64,000 nt of DNA from an uncultured Erythrobacter sp. (GCA_947499505.1 CANMOQ010000002.1:310001-374000); one strand, 5' to 3'; positions 25,171-35,851 are shown, counted from the first letter of the stretch. Translations and numbers: made by a program. Notes: a model not told the origin generated them from the letters alone.

Positions 25171-28100
25171 ATGGTTTCGAAACCCGCTAAAAAGCTCGCA
25201 GGAAAAGCTTCAGCCAAGCTAAAATCGGTGCGCAACCCGCGCCGAAGCAAGCATCATACCGCTCTATCAAAGCGGCTGAGCGATGCGATCCTGCCCGGTG
25301 ATACGCCCTTTGCAAAGCAAGCGCTGGAAGAGGCGACCGTCTTCCTACTGTCCGCTGCTGAGCAGCGCGAGACGGACCGCGCCTCGCTCGTCATGGAAAC
25401 CGAGACCGATGAGCGGCGCATTATGCGCATCGCTTTGGTCAATGATGACATGCCGTTCTTGGTCGATTCGGTTGCCTCTGCGCTCGCCGCTCAAGGGGTC
25501 ACGATTGACAGGCTGGTGCATCCGATCATTGCGGTGAAGCGCGACAAGTCGGGCAAGCTCACTGAGCTCGGCTCGGGCAAGCTCACTGAGCTCGGCTCGG
25601 GCAAGGCGCGCGAATCGATGATCTATATCGAGACGCCGCGGATTGATGCGCGCCAACGCCGCGAGTTGCTAAAAGAACTACGGCTGACGCTGGGCGATGT
25701 CCGCGCCGCCGTGAACGATTGGCCCAAGGTGCAATCCGCCATGGAAGCGGATATTGAACGGGTCGAAGAACCGGAATTCAAAGACCTGCTGACATGGCTC
25801 AACAGCGGGATGCTGACCCAGCTCGGCCATGTGACCCGCCGCCGCGATGGCAGCCAGTCTGGCCTACTGGGGATTTGCCGCAAGAGCGCGCGCTCTTTGC
25901 TGGCCGATGCGTCCTATGACAAGGCGTTTAAATGGTTTGGGCAGAAACGCCCCGATGGCCGCACGCGCGAGCTGCTGATCATCAAATCGAACCACACCGC
26001 CAAGGTTCACCGCCGCGTGCCGCTCGATCTGTTTATCGTGGCGATCCGCAAGCAAGGCAAAGTGGAGGCTCTATCAGTTCATGCAGGTGTTTGGACCAGC
26101 GCCGCGCTCGCGTCTGCGCCCGCCAATGTGCCGCATCTGCGCGAAAACCTCGATACGCTGACCAAAGAGCTGCGCTTCAACCCATCCGGGCACACCGGCA
26201 AAGCGCTAGTCCATGCATTTACCGCGCTGCCGCATGATCTGCTGATCGCGTTCAACCGCGCAGACATTGGCCGCCTCGCAACCACCATGATGAGCCTGGT
26301 TGATCGGCCGCGCCCGCGCTTGTCGCTCGCCGCTTCGCAGCTTGGTCGTCATGTGTTTGCGTTTGTCTGGCTGCCGCGCGACCTGCTCTCCACTCAAGTG
26401 CGCCTGCAAATTCAGGAGCTGCTGACCGCTGATGCGGATGCGAAAGTCCTTGATTGGAGCCTTGAGGTAGAAGGCGGCAATCTGGCGATGCTGCAATTCG
26501 TGCTTGATGTTCGCGAAGCCAAAGCCATGCCAGACGAGGCTGAGCTGGAAGGCCGCCTGGAGGATATGCTGCGCGGCTGGGGCGAGGGGGTCGAGCGCCA
26601 CCTTGCCAAGAGCGAAGACCCGGCACGCGCCATGGCGATTGCCGCGCGTTTTGCAGGAGTCTTTCCGGCCAATTACCGGTTGCTCTATGGAACCGCAGAG
26701 GCGGCGATCGACATCCGCCGGATCCGCGCACTTAGCGCCCGAACCAGCGGCGATGATGACGCGGCCCTGCGCGATGTCCGCTTGTACCATCTCGACAGTG
26801 ATGCAGCTGACAATCTGCGGCTCAAGGTCTATCAAAGCAGCGGCGCTTTGCCTTTGTCTGATGCGGTGCCAGCACTGGAGAATTTCGGCTTTCGCGTGAT
26901 CACCGAAATCCCGACCGAGCTTGATGATGGCGCGCTTGGCTCAATCCATGATTTCACTCTCGCTCTGCCTGAAGGGGACGAGGCCGCGCCGCTGCTGGAG
27001 CGTGCAGGCGTTATCGAGCAAGCCATCGCCGCTGTGCTCAATGGCAATGCCGAGGATGATCCGTTCAACCGGCTGGTGATCGGTGCGGGACTGAGCGCGC
27101 AGGAAGCCAATTGGTTGCGCGCCTTCTATCGCTATCTGCGGCAGACCGGCATGGGCTTTACGATCTACACCGTGGTCGATGCGCTTGCCGCTGCTGTGCC
27201 AGTGACCAAGGCGATGATCGCGCTATTTAACGCGCGCCATGATCCGAAGTTTGAGGGGAACCGCGAAGAGGCAGAGAAGAAAGCTCGCGGCGATTTCTCA
27301 CGCGGGTTGGCTAAGGTTTCCGCGATCAATGATGACCGGCTGCTGCGGCTCTACAATGCCGTTATAGGCGCGATACTGCGCACCAATGCGTTCGCCGATG
27401 CCGCCGATGAAGCGCTAGCGTTTAAGTTCGATTCTGCGCAGGTTCCCGACCTGCCAAAGCCGGTGCCATGGCGCGAGATTTTCGTCTATTCGCGCCGGGT
27501 GGAGGGCATTCACCTGCGCGCTGGCGTGATCGCGCGCGGCGGCCTCAGATGGTCGGACAGGCGTGATGACTTCCGCACCGAGATCCTTGGCCTGATGAAG
27601 GCGCAGCGGGTCAAAAACGCGGTGATCGTGCCGACCGGAGCGAAGGGCGGCTTTTATCCCAAGCAATTGCCATCGCCTGCTAAAGACCGCGATGCCTGGG
27701 CCGCAGAAGGCCAAGCGAGCTATGAGATTTTCATCCGCACCCTGCTGTCGATCACAGACAACATCGTGAAGGACAAGGTCGTCCATCCAGCAGATGTGGT
27801 GGTACACGACGGTGAAGACCCCTATTTCGTGGTCGCCGCCGATAAAGGCACGGCGCGCTTCTCTGACGTAGCCAATGGCATCGCGGAAAGCCGCGATTTC
27901 TGGCTTGATGATGCCTTCGCCAGCGGCGGCTCCAACGGCTATGACCACAAGGCCATGGGCATAACCGCGCGCGGCGCGTGGGTCTCTGTACAGCGGCACT
28001 TCCTCGAAATGGGGATCGACGTGCAGAGCGACAGCGTCCGCGTGGCGGGCTGCGGCGATATGTCTGGCGATGTGTTCGGCAATGGCATGCTGCTGTCGAA

Positions 28101-29928
28101 AGCGATCAAGCTGGTTGCGGCCTTTGACCACCGGCACATATTTATCGATCCCGATCCCGATCCGGCCAAAAGCTGGAAAGAGCGCAATCGTCTGTTCGAG
28201 CTTTCAAGCTCCAGCTGGGAGGAATACAATTCCAAGCTAATCTCCAGCGGCGGCGGTGTGTTCTCGCGCGATCAAAAGAGCATCAAACTGCCCAAAAAGG
28301 CGCGCGAGATCCTTGGGATTGAAGAGGCTGAGATTGCGCCCGATGATCTGGTGACGGCGATCCTAAAGGCGGAGCTTGATCTGATCTGGTTCGGCGGGAT
28401 TGGCACTTACATCAAAGCCGAAAGCGAGAGCGATGCAGCTGTGGGCGATCCCGCCAATGATGCTCTGCGCGTCGCCGCAGCCGAAGTGCGCGCGAAAGTG
28501 ATTGGCGAAGGCGCAAACTTGGGCGTTACGCAAGCGGGCCGGATCGCATTTTCGCTCAACGGCGGGCGCATAAACACCGATTTTATCGACAATTCAGCCG
28601 GCGTTGATTGCTCCGATAACGAGGTGAATATCAAGATCGCGCTGGCAGCGGCCAAGCGCGATGGCAAGCTGACTGAGAAAAAGCGCGTTGCCGTACTCGA
28701 GGCAATGACCGACGAGGTTGCGGCAATCGTGCTGGAAGACAACCGCCTGCAAGCGCTCGCGCTGTCGATTGCAGAGGCCGGCGGCTGCGAGGCAACCGCA
28801 TCATACACGCGCCTGATCGAAACGCTCGAAGACATGGCCGATCTTGATCGCAAAACCGAAGGACTGGCATCGAGCGAAGCGCTGATCCGCCGTGCGGGCG
28901 AGGGCCACGGAATGACCCGGCCAGAGCTCGCCGTGCTGCTGTCATCAGCCAAGCTCGCTCTTCAAGATGCGATCGAGGACAGCCCGCTGTCCGCCGATGA
29001 GGCGATGGAGGACGCGCTGATCGCGATGTTCCCAGAGCCGATGCAAAAGGACTATGCGAAGCAGATCAAGCAGCACCGCTTGCGGCGCGAGCTGGTCGCG
29101 ACCGAGCTTGCCAATCGCATCATCAACCGCATGGGCATTTTGCCGGCGTTCGAGCTCGCCGAAGAAGAAGGCGCATCGCTGGCTGCGGTGACCAACGCCT
29201 TTGTCGCAGCCGACCGCCTGTTTGGGACGCGCGCGATCTGGGAAGAGCTCGACACGGCCAAGATGAGCGAGACCACGCGGATCATGCTGTTTGAGCGGGT
29301 CGCCATCGCCCTAAGAGGCCATATGGCAGACCTGCTGCGCGCTGGCGCGGCCAAGCGACCGCCGGCGGAGCTGGTTGAGGAATTGCGCGGCGGGATCGAG
29401 GAATTGCACGATGCGACCGACGCGCTGCTGGCGGGCGAATCGCGCCAACAGGCCAACAAAATGCGCAGCGATCTGGTGGAAGCGGGCGCGCCCGAAGCGC
29501 TCGCAAAAAAGGTCGTGCATCTGTTCGAAATGGACGGCGCGATTGGCCTCGCAAAGCTCGCGCGGGATGCCGATGTGGCGGCACTGCAACTGACCGATGC
29601 CTTCACCGATATGGGCGTACGTCTGGGTCTCGATTGGGCGCAAGCTACTGCTGCACTGATGGAGCCATCGGATATTTGGGAACGCTTGCTGGTTGCAGGC
29701 CTTGCGCGCGATTATCAGCAGATGCGGCTCGATTTCCTCCGTCAGCTGGTGCGGCGCAAGAAAGGCAAGGCTGATCCGGCCAATGCGGTGGAGCAATGGG
29801 CGAGCGACAATGCGCCCGCGATCCGCCAGTTTAAGGCGATGGTAGGCAGGGCAAAAGCGCACACCCCTGTGGCGCCAGCAGTGCTCGCACAAATCGCCAG
29901 CCAAGCGCGCAATCTGCTTGATCCCTAA
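25171..29928 (+). CDS. NAD-specific glutamate dehydrogenase, large (180 kDa) type
   Basis: 1585 residues, the size of the GDH_180 class found in Caulobacter, Pseudomonas (GdhB) and Streptomyces. It catalyses oxidative deamination of glutamate to 2-oxoglutarate, a catabolic role. N-terminal ACT-like regulatory portion (about 1-700); the catalytic core follows with RGGLRWSDRRDDFRTEILGLMKAQ, VPTGAKGGF, and the NAD domain with GEGANLGVTQAGRIAF and DFIDNSAGVDCSDNEVNIK. Basic N-terminus (PAKKLAGKASAKLKSVRNPR) is unusual. Preceded by GGGGCGAGG as ribosome site. Contains a small in-frame tandem duplication. Confidence 0.95.
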   Translation: MVSKPAKKLAGKASAKLKSVRNPRRSKHHTALSKRLSDAILPGDTPFAKQALEEATVFLLSAAEQRETDRASLVMETETDERRIMRIALVNDDMPFLVDSVASALAAQGVTIDRLVHPIIAVKRDKSGKLTELGSGKLTELGSGKARESMIYIETPRIDARQRRELLKELRLTLGDVRAAVNDWPKVQSAMEADIERVEEPEFKDLLTWLNSGMLTQLGHVTRRRDGSQSGLLGICRKSARSLLADASYDKAFKWFGQKRPDGRTRELLIIKSNHTAKVHRRVPLDLFIVAIRKQGKVEALSVHAGVWTSAALASAPANVPHLRENLDTLTKELRFNPSGHTGKALVHAFTALPHDLLIAFNRADIGRLATTMMSLVDRPRPRLSLAASQLGRHVFAFVWLPRDLLSTQVRLQIQELLTADADAKVLDWSLEVEGGNLAMLQFVLDVREAKAMPDEAELEGRLEDMLRGWGEGVERHLAKSEDPARAMAIAARFAGVFPANYRLLYGTAEAAIDIRRIRALSARTSGDDDAALRDVRLYHLDSDAADNLRLKVYQSSGALPLSDAVPALENFGFRVITEIPTELDDGALGSIHDFTLALPEGDEAAPLLERAGVIEQAIAAVLNGNAEDDPFNRLVIGAGLSAQEANWLRAFYRYLRQTGMGFTIYTVVDALAAAVPVTKAMIALFNARHDPKFEGNREEAEKKARGDFSRGLAKVSAINDDRLLRLYNAVIGAILRTNAFADAADEALAFKFDSAQVPDLPKPVPWREIFVYSRRVEGIHLRAGVIARGGLRWSDRRDDFRTEILGLMKAQRVKNAVIVPTGAKGGFYPKQLPSPAKDRDAWAAEGQASYEIFIRTLLSITDNIVKDKVVHPADVVVHDGEDPYFVVAADKGTARFSDVANGIAESRDFWLDDAFASGGSNGYDHKAMGITARGAWVSVQRHFLEMGIDVQSDSVRVAGCGDMSGDVFGNGMLLSKAIKLVAAFDHRHIFIDPDPDPAKSWKERNRLFELSSSSWEEYNSKLISSGGGVFSRDQKSIKLPKKAREILGIEEAEIAPDDLVTAILKAELDLIWFGGIGTYIKAESESDAAVGDPANDALRVAAAEVRAKVIGEGANLGVTQAGRIAFSLNGGRINTDFIDNSAGVDCSDNEVNIKIALAAAKRDGKLTEKKRVAVLEAMTDEVAAIVLEDNRLQALALSIAEAGGCEATASYTRLIETLEDMADLDRKTEGLASSEALIRRAGEGHGMTRPELAVLLSSAKLALQDAIEDSPLSADEAMEDALIAMFPEPMQKDYAKQIKQHRLRRELVATELANRIINRMGILPAFELAEEEGASLAAVTNAFVAADRLFGTRAIWEELDTAKMSETTRIMLFERVAIALRGHMADLLRAGAAKRPPAELVEELRGGIEELHDATDALLAGESRQQANKMRSDLVEAGAPEALAKKVVHLFEMDGAIGLAKLARDADVAALQLTDAFTDMGVRLGLDWAQATAALMEPSDIWERLLVAGLARDYQQMRLDFLRQLVRRKKGKADPANAVEQWASDNAPAIRQFKAMVGRAKAHTPVAPAVLAQIASQARNLLDP
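25549..25605 (+). repeat. 24-bp tandem duplication inside the GDH gene
   Basis: A 24-base unit (25549-25572, starting TCGGGCAAGCTCACTGAGCT) is repeated exactly at 25573-25596 and begins a third time (TCGGGCAAG) at 25597. It encodes two perfect copies of SGKLTELG in the N-terminal region. The copies are identical at the DNA level, so the duplication is recent. Confidence 0.95.
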
Positions 29929-29998
29929 GACATCATCGCCCCGTACAAAGCGTGCAAGATGCTTGACCTAAGCCAATTTTGAGGCAAGCGTCCGCGCC

Positions 29999-31228
29999 AT
30001 GAATAGCGCTGATATCGTAATCGTGGGCACCGGGCATGGCGGCGCGCAAGCGGCCATCGCTCTGCGCCAACAGGGGCATGAAGGTTCGATTGTGCTGGTT
30101 GGGCGCGACGCCGTTCCGCCATATGAACGCCCGCCTTTGTCGAAGGAATATCTGGCCGGGGACAAGCCGTTTGAACGGATCTTGATCCGGCCTGAGAAGT
30201 TCTGGGCCGACAAGGATATCGCTTTGAGGCTCGGCCAAGGGGTCACTGAAATTGACTCAATGGCGCATGAGATCGCGCTGATGGATGGCAGCCGGATTGG
30301 CTATCGCAAGCTGATCTGGGCGGGCGGCGGCGACCCGCGCAGGCTGCCATGCCCCGGCGCAAATCTACACGGCGTTTTCTATGTCCGGGACAAGCGCGAT
30401 GCCGATGCGATGATGGCCGCGATTGAAGGCGGCGCGAAACGCGCGGTCGTGATCGGCGGCGGCTATATCGGGCTAGAGGCGGCCGCTGTGCTGCGCAAGC
30501 TTGGCGTCGAAGTTACCTTGGTAGAGGCTCAATCCCGCCTGCTGGCGCGTGTCGCTGGCGAGGAATTGTCCGACTTTTACGCCGCAGAGCACCGCAGTCA
30601 CGGCGTCGACATTCGGCTTGGTGCGAATATCCAAGAAATATCCGGAACAGACGGCCAGGCCAGCGGCGTTTTGCTCGAGAGCGGCGAGACGCTCGAATGC
30701 GACATGGTGGTTGCCGGGATTGGCATCATCCCCTCGGTCGCGCCGCTCATCGCGGCGGGCGCAGCGGGATCAAACGGCGTTGATGTCGACGTCTATTGCC
30801 GCACGACCCTAGACGACATTTATGCGATTGGCGATTGCGCCGCCCATGCCAATGATTTTGCCGACAGCGCAGTGATCCGCCTGGAATCGGTCCAGAACGC
30901 GCATGATATGGCGAACACGACCGCGCGCGCGATCATGGGTGACAAGCAGCCCTATAACGCGCTGCCATGGTTCTGGTCGAACCAATATGATCTCAAGCTG
31001 CAAACCGCAGGCCTCAGCCTGGATTATGACGAGACGATCCTGCGGGGCGACCCTGCCGCGCGCAAATTCTCAATCGTGTATTTGAAAGAAGGCCGCCCGA
31101 TTGCCTTCGACTGCGTCAATGCGATGAAGGACTATGTCCAAGGGCGCAAATTGCTCGAAAACGGCATTCAATCGGCTGACAAAGCTCTGCTCGCTGACCC
31201 TGAAACGCCGCTCAAAGAATTGCTCTAA
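29999..31228 (+). CDS. FAD-dependent ferredoxin reductase-like oxidoreductase
   Basis: 409 residues. N-terminal FAD Rossmann motif [19 protein letters not shown], then [14 protein letters not shown], the central NAD motif [16 protein letters not shown], and the C-terminal FAD motif [10 protein letters not shown]. This matches rhodocoxin/putidaredoxin reductase (ThcD/CamA) proteins that pass electrons from NADH to a 2Fe-2S ferredoxin feeding class I P450s. Two P450 genes are in the window, one about 4.7 kb downstream, but no ferredoxin gene is visible. Confidence 0.9.
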   Translation: MNSADIVIVGTGHGGAQAAIALRQQGHEGSIVLVGRDAVPPYERPPLSKEYLAGDKPFERILIRPEKFWADKDIALRLGQGVTEIDSMAHEIALMDGSRIGYRKLIWAGGGDPRRLPCPGANLHGVFYVRDKRDADAMMAAIEGGAKRAVVIGGGYIGLEAAAVLRKLGVEVTLVEAQSRLLARVAGEELSDFYAAEHRSHGVDIRLGANIQEISGTDGQASGVLLESGETLECDMVVAGIGIIPSVAPLIAAGAAGSNGVDVDVYCRTTLDDIYAIGDCAAHANDFADSAVIRLESVQNAHDMANTTARAIMGDKQPYNALPWFWSNQYDLKLQTAGLSLDYDETILRGDPAARKFSIVYLKEGRPIAFDCVNAMKDYVQGRKLLENGIQSADKALLADPETPLKELL

Positions 31229-31273
31229 AGTCTTGGCGGCAGTCGACGCGCGAATTCGGAAAGAGGCATTTTC

Positions 31274-32428
31274 ATGCAAACAGACGATGGCGACTCCATG
31301 CTTCAGGGTCTAAAGGTCCTGGACCTGACCACGGTCGTGTTTGGACCCTATTGCACGCAAATTCTCGCTGATCTTGGTGCCGACGTCATCAAAGTTGAAG
31401 CACCGGGCGGAGATGCGCTGAGATATTCGGCCAAGCCTGCCAAGACAAACGGCATGGCGCCAAGCTTTCTCGCGCTCAATCGCGGCAAGAAATCGCTGTT
31501 GCTGGACTTGAAAGACGACGAGGCAAAAGCGCAATTGCGCAAGCTGGTCGCGGAGGCAGATATGCTGATCCACAATATTCGCGCCGAGGCGATGGAACGG
31601 CTCGGGTTCGGATATGAGGCGGCCAAATCGCTCAATCCCGAAATCATCTATGTCCACTGCGTCGGCTTCGGCTCCGATGGCCCTTATGGTGGGTTGCATG
31701 CCTATGACGATGTGATCCAAGCGGCGAGCGGCGCAGCCACCCTGTTGCCTCGCGTCGATGGCAATGCAAAGCCGCGCTATTTGCCTTCGCTGATCGCAGA
31801 CAAAGTCGCCGGATTGCATGCCGCCTATGCTTCCATGGCGGCGATGATCCACAAACTGCGCACGGGCAAGGGTCAATTCCTTGAAGTGCCGATGTTTGAG
31901 GCGTTTTCAAACTTTATGCTGAAAGAGCATTTGGGCGGGCTGACATTCGATCCGCCGGTCGGTCCAGCCTGTTACAGCCGCCAGATTGATCCGGACCGTC
32001 AGCCTTTCCCGACCAGCGACGGCTATATCTCCATCGTCCCCTATCAGATCGACCATTTCCTGAAGGTTGTCGCGCTGCTGGGTGATGAGGAATTCGCGCG
32101 GGAGGCGCGGTTCCAAAGCGTCAAAGGGATCGTCGAAGGCAGCGCCGACATCTATCGCCGCATTGGCGAACTCACTGCGCAAAAGACGACCGATGAAGTG
32201 CTGTCGATCATGCGCGCGGCGCAAATGCCCGCCATGCCGGTGCGGGATATGCAGGATATGACAGCCGACCCACATTTGGACGCTGTTGGATTTTTCCAGC
32301 GCAGCGAGCATCCGACCGAGGGCACGGTGCTGAACCTGCGCGAACCGACGCGGTTCTCCGAATGGAGCCCGGCAAGCCCGCGACCAGCGCCGAATCTGGG
32401 CGATATTTCGGACGGCTTTGATAGTTAG
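31274..32428 (+). CDS. CaiB/BaiF family (class III) CoA-transferase
   Basis: 384 residues. Family signature near the start: LQGLKVLDLTTVVFGPYCTQILADLGADVIKVE, shown by DLTTVVFGPYC and LGADVIKVE; the catalytic Asp is expected in YDDVIQAASG. These enzymes move CoA between acids, or racemise 2-methylacyl-CoA (the Amacr branch). A GAAAGAGG ribosome site supports the ATG at 31274. It follows the reductase by 45 bases, compatible with a role in lipid or terpenoid acid catabolism. Confidence 0.88.
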   Translation: MQTDDGDSMLQGLKVLDLTTVVFGPYCTQILADLGADVIKVEAPGGDALRYSAKPAKTNGMAPSFLALNRGKKSLLLDLKDDEAKAQLRKLVAEADMLIHNIRAEAMERLGFGYEAAKSLNPEIIYVHCVGFGSDGPYGGLHAYDDVIQAASGAATLLPRVDGNAKPRYLPSLIADKVAGLHAAYASMAAMIHKLRTGKGQFLEVPMFEAFSNFMLKEHLGGLTFDPPVGPACYSRQIDPDRQPFPTSDGYISIVPYQIDHFLKVVALLGDEEFAREARFQSVKGIVEGSADIYRRIGELTAQKTTDEVLSIMRAAQMPAMPVRDMQDMTADPHLDAVGFFQRSEHPTEGTVLNLREPTRFSEWSPASPRPAPNLGDISDGFDS

Positions 32429-32437
32429 GATTGGGCG

Positions 32438-33496
32438 CTAGCCAGCGGTAAGCCTGTGCAAGGCCCAGCGCGCGGCATCCGCCACCACTGGATCGGCATC
32501 GTTTAGCAAGGCTTCCACCGGAGCACGCAGGGCGGCATCCCCGCTGTTGCCCGCCGCATAGAGGCAATTGCGCACAAAGCGATTGCGGCCGATCCGCTTG
32601 ATCGGAGAGCCGGAAAAAACGCTGCGAAAACCAGCGTCATCAAGCGCGAGCAATTCAGCGAGACGCGGCGCGGCGAGTTCAGCGCGCGGCAGAAACTCCC
32701 GCGCAGCATGGGAGGCTTGCGCAAATTTGTTCCAAGGACACACCGCCAAGCAATCATCGCAGCCATAAATTCTATTGCCCAGCGCCGCACGAAACTCCTC
32801 CGCAATCGGGCCTTTGTGCTCAATGGTGAGATAGGAAATGCAGCGCCGCGCATCGAGCCAATAGGGATTCGGAAAGGCGTCGGTCGGGCAGGCATCGAGG
32901 CACGCGCGGCACGATCCGCATTGGTCCCGCTGAGGCTCGGTCAAAGACAAGCCCAGCGTGGTGTAGATCGCGCCAAGGAAAAGCCAACTGCCATGCTCCG
33001 GACTGACCAGATTGGTGTGCTTGCCCTGCCAGCCGATCCCGGCCGCTTCGCCGAGCGGCTTTTCCATCACTGGGGCGGTGTCGACGAACACTTTGACCTC
33101 CGCCTGCGGCGCCTCAGCCACCAGCCAGCGCGCCAAGGCTTTGAGCCGCTTCTTGACCAGATCGTGATAGTCCTTGCCCTGCGCATAGACAGAGATGCGC
33201 GCTCGCGCGCCATGCGCTTCCAAAGCCAAGGGGTCGTGCGCGGGCGCATAGCTCATGCCCAGCGCAATCACGCGCTGCGCCTCTGGCCACAGCCCTTGAG
33301 GCGAACGGCGGTGATGCTGGCGGGTCTCCATCCACTCCATAGAGCCGTGATGCCCCTCGCCCAGCCATTGCTCCAGCCGCTCTGCACGCACCGGATCTTC
33401 CGCGGCGCTCGTCACTCCAAAGGCAGCAAAGCCAAGCTCACGCGCTTTGTTTTCAAGGCGTTTGCCAAGATCAAGTGTTGCGCCTGCGTTAACCAC
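32438..33496 (-). CDS. queG: Epoxyqueuosine reductase
   Basis: 352-residue cobalamin- and 4Fe-4S-dependent enzyme that performs the last step of queuosine formation in tRNA. Two ferredoxin-type clusters are visible: [16 protein letters not shown] and [14 protein letters not shown]. The C-terminal HEAT-like tail ([33 protein letters not shown]) is typical of the long form. GTG start at 33496. Convergent with the CoA-transferase, divergent from the ABC transporter. Confidence 0.95.
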   Translation of the reverse strand: MVNAGATLDLGKRLENKARELGFAAFGVTSAAEDPVRAERLEQWLGEGHHGSMEWMETRQHHRRSPQGLWPEAQRVIALGMSYAPAHDPLALEAHGARARISVYAQGKDYHDLVKKRLKALARWLVAEAPQAEVKVFVDTAPVMEKPLGEAAGIGWQGKHTNLVSPEHGSWLFLGAIYTTLGLSLTEPQRDQCGSCRACLDACPTDAFPNPYWLDARRCISYLTIEHKGPIAEEFRAALGNRIYGCDDCLAVCPWNKFAQASHAAREFLPRAELAAPRLAELLALDDAGFRSVFSGSPIKRIGRNRFVRNCLYAAGNSGDAALRAPVEALLNDADPVVADAARWALHRLTAG

Positions 33497-33542
33497 GCTT
33501 AGGGTTACTCCCGTTTAGGCCCGTCCACTAACGGTGCGGGCC

Positions 33543-34526
33543 ATGGATATGGCGGTAAGCGATCAAACAATCTTGAGCAATGAGCAGAAACCTCTCGCAA
33601 TCGAGGCGCGCGGGCTCGTCAAACGCTTTGACGGCACTTTGGCCGTGGGCGGGGTCGACCTCGAAGTGCCTGAAGGCGCGATCTATGGTGTGCTCGGCCC
33701 CAATGGCGCGGGCAAGACCACGACGCTGCGCATGCTGCTGGGCATTATTGACCCAGACGAAGGCCTGCGCCGCGTGTTCGGATATGATCAACCCCACGAT
33801 ATTGGCCGCTTGATCGGCTATCTGCCGGAAGAACGCGGGCTGTACCCGGCGATGAAATCGATCGAAGCGATTGCCTTTATGGGCGCATTGCGCGGCCTGC
33901 CATTGGCCGAGGGGCGCGTGCGCGGGCTTGAATTGCTTGAACGCCACGGGCTGGGCCATGCCGCTGAACGTCAAATTCGTCAGCTGTCGAAAGGCATGGC
34001 ACAGACGGTACAATTGCTCGGCACGCTGGTGCATCAGCCGCGACTGGTCGTTCTGGATGAGCCGTTTTCCGGCCTTGATGCGATCAACCAAGGCAAGCTG
34101 GAAGGGATGATCCGCGCTCTGGCCGATGACGGCGTGACGGTGATTTTCTCCACCCATGTGATCCACCATGCAGAGCGCCTGTGCGAAGGCGTGGCGATCA
34201 TCGCCGGGGGCGAAGTGCCCTATGCCGGCAGTGTTGAGGCCGCCCGCGACCGGATCCCGGCGCAAGTGCGACTAGAAACGCGCGCTCGCGAGGGTGGTTG
34301 GACCGCTGCCCTGCCAGAGGACACCAGGCGCACCGGTGATTTCTTCACGTTCTCTCTGCCCGACAGCGGGATTGAACCCCTGCTGCGAACATTGATCGAA
34401 GGCGATGCTGGCATTCTTTCGCTCTCGATTGAGCGGGCCGGTTTGCACGATGCCTTCGTCCATATCGCGGGCGAGGCGGCTGCGCGGCAGCTCGAAGTGG
34501 ATGCCGCCGGCGGGGAGCCAAGCTGA
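33543..34526 (+). CDS. ABC transporter ATP-binding protein (NatA-like)
   Basis: Cytoplasmic ATPase of an exporter. Walker A GPNGAGKTTTLRM, Q-loop region around GYLPEERGLYPAMK, signature LSKGMAQTVQ and Walker B LVVLDEPFSGLD, H-loop in FSTHVIHHAE. The DUF4162-type C-terminus follows to residue ~325. Start is between ATG 33543, ATG 33549 and GTG 33534; none has a strong ribosome site. Its stop overlaps the permease ATG (TGATG). Confidence 0.9.
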   Translation: MDMAVSDQTILSNEQKPLAIEARGLVKRFDGTLAVGGVDLEVPEGAIYGVLGPNGAGKTTTLRMLLGIIDPDEGLRRVFGYDQPHDIGRLIGYLPEERGLYPAMKSIEAIAFMGALRGLPLAEGRVRGLELLERHGLGHAAERQIRQLSKGMAQTVQLLGTLVHQPRLVVLDEPFSGLDAINQGKLEGMIRALADDGVTVIFSTHVIHHAERLCEGVAIIAGGEVPYAGSVEAARDRIPAQVRLETRAREGGWTAALPEDTRRTGDFFTFSLPDSGIEPLLRTLIEGDAGILSLSIERAGLHDAFVHIAGEAAARQLEVDAAGGEPS

Positions 34527-35815
34527 TGAGCAATTTTGATCAAGCAGCAATCGCCGCCAAACCTCGGCTAAGCTATTTTCAGGCCGCATGGGTTGTGGCC
34601 CGGCGCGATTTCGTCGCTGTCCTGTTCAGCCGCGCGTTCCTCTTCTTCCTGATCGGGCCGCTATTCCCAGTGCTGATCGGCGGATTGGCTGGCAGCATCG
34701 GCAAGACCACATCTCAGCAGGCCGTCAGCGTCGAAATCGGCCTAGCGATGAGCGCGGCAGACAATGCCGCGATGGAGGCCGCCGCCGAAACGCTCCGCCC
34801 GCAATTGGGCGGCGCGTCGCCTGTGCTCAATCGCGTGCCCGAGGCCGAAAGCGCCGGTGATTTTGACGCGCGCGCCTTCCTCGACAGCGGCGGACGCAGC
34901 TATGTCGCGATCCTGACCGGCACCTTAGAAGAGCCCAAGCTGGTCGGCACACAAAGCCAGGTCGACCGCTGGAAGGGCCGGATTGAACTGCTCGCGGCAA
35001 CCGCCAGCGCCTCTGCGCCCAGCCGCTATCCCAATGCGGCGAGCGAGATTGTCGTCTCCAGCGGCGCCTCCGACCGGTATAGCCGCGTGCGAACCGCGCA
35101 GGCTGCGCAAATGGTATTGTTCCTGCTGACCATTTTGCTGGGCGGCATGGTGCTGTCGAACCTTGCCGAAGAAAAAGGCAATAAGATTATCGAAATCCTC
35201 GCCGCCGCCCTGCCGATGGATGCGGTGTTTATGGGCAAATTGTTCGCCATGCTGGGCGTTTCTTTTGTCGGAATTGCAGTGTGGGGTACAACCGGATGGG
35301 CATTCTGGGCGGTGGCCGAAGACGCCATTGTCACTGTGACGCAGACCAATTTCCGCGAGCTCCCCGGCCCGGCGATTGGCTGGCCGATGTTCGTCGCGCT
35401 CGGCATCATCTATTTCTCGATGGCCTATCTGCTTCTCGGATCTTTGTTCCTCACCATTGGCGCCATGGCCAGCAGCGTGCGCGAAGTGCAGACCATGTCG
35501 ATGCCGGTCACCATGCTGCAGATCATGGTGTTCTTCCTTTCAGCTGCGAATATCGGGCAGACCGGCACACCGCTGGAGCTAACATCGGTTGTCTTCCCGC
35601 TGTCCTCGCCCTTCGCAATGATGGCCAGAGCCGCTTTGGAAGAAACGCTTTGGACGCATGCGGTCGCGCTCGTTTGGCAGGCATTTGCCGTGTTCATACT
35701 GATCAAAGGCGGCTCCACCCTGTTCCGCAAGCGCGTGATGAAGTCGGGGCCAGGCGGCGCGAAAAAGCGCCGGTTCTGGCAGCCCAAACCGCAAGCAGCT
35801 GAGCCTGCTGAATAG
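34526..35815 (+). CDS. ABC-2 type permease (NatB-like)
   Basis: 429 residues. One N-terminal span (FLFFLIGPLFPVLIGGLAG), a large periplasmic domain of about 140 residues, then five C-terminal spans (MVLFLLTILLGGMVLSNL... IKGGSTLFRK). The conserved NLAEEKGNKIIEILAAALPMD segment is the ABC-2 signature of Na+/multidrug exporters such as NatB/YhaP. Works with the overlapping ATPase. The substrate is unknown. Confidence 0.9.
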   Translation: MSNFDQAAIAAKPRLSYFQAAWVVARRDFVAVLFSRAFLFFLIGPLFPVLIGGLAGSIGKTTSQQAVSVEIGLAMSAADNAAMEAAAETLRPQLGGASPVLNRVPEAESAGDFDARAFLDSGGRSYVAILTGTLEEPKLVGTQSQVDRWKGRIELLAATASASAPSRYPNAASEIVVSSGASDRYSRVRTAQAAQMVLFLLTILLGGMVLSNLAEEKGNKIIEILAAALPMDAVFMGKLFAMLGVSFVGIAVWGTTGWAFWAVAEDAIVTVTQTNFRELPGPAIGWPMFVALGIIYFSMAYLLLGSLFLTIGAMASSVREVQTMSMPVTMLQIMVFFLSAANIGQTGTPLELTSVVFPLSSPFAMMARAALEETLWTHAVALVWQAFAVFILIKGGSTLFRKRVMKSGPGGAKKRRFWQPKPQAAEPAE

Positions 35816-35837
35816 GTTCCTTATCGCAACCGACTAT

Positions 35838-35851
35838 TGACACTGCTGTCA
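35838..35851. promoter_or_regulatory. Palindrome TGACA-N4-TGTCA upstream of P450
   Basis: TTGACACTGCTGTCAG lies 57 bases before the ATG of the CYP153-like gene. The 5-base arms surround CTGC, and TTGACA also resembles a -35 box. A TetR-like repressor site overlapping a promoter is plausible, but no regulator gene is adjacent. Confidence 0.35.
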
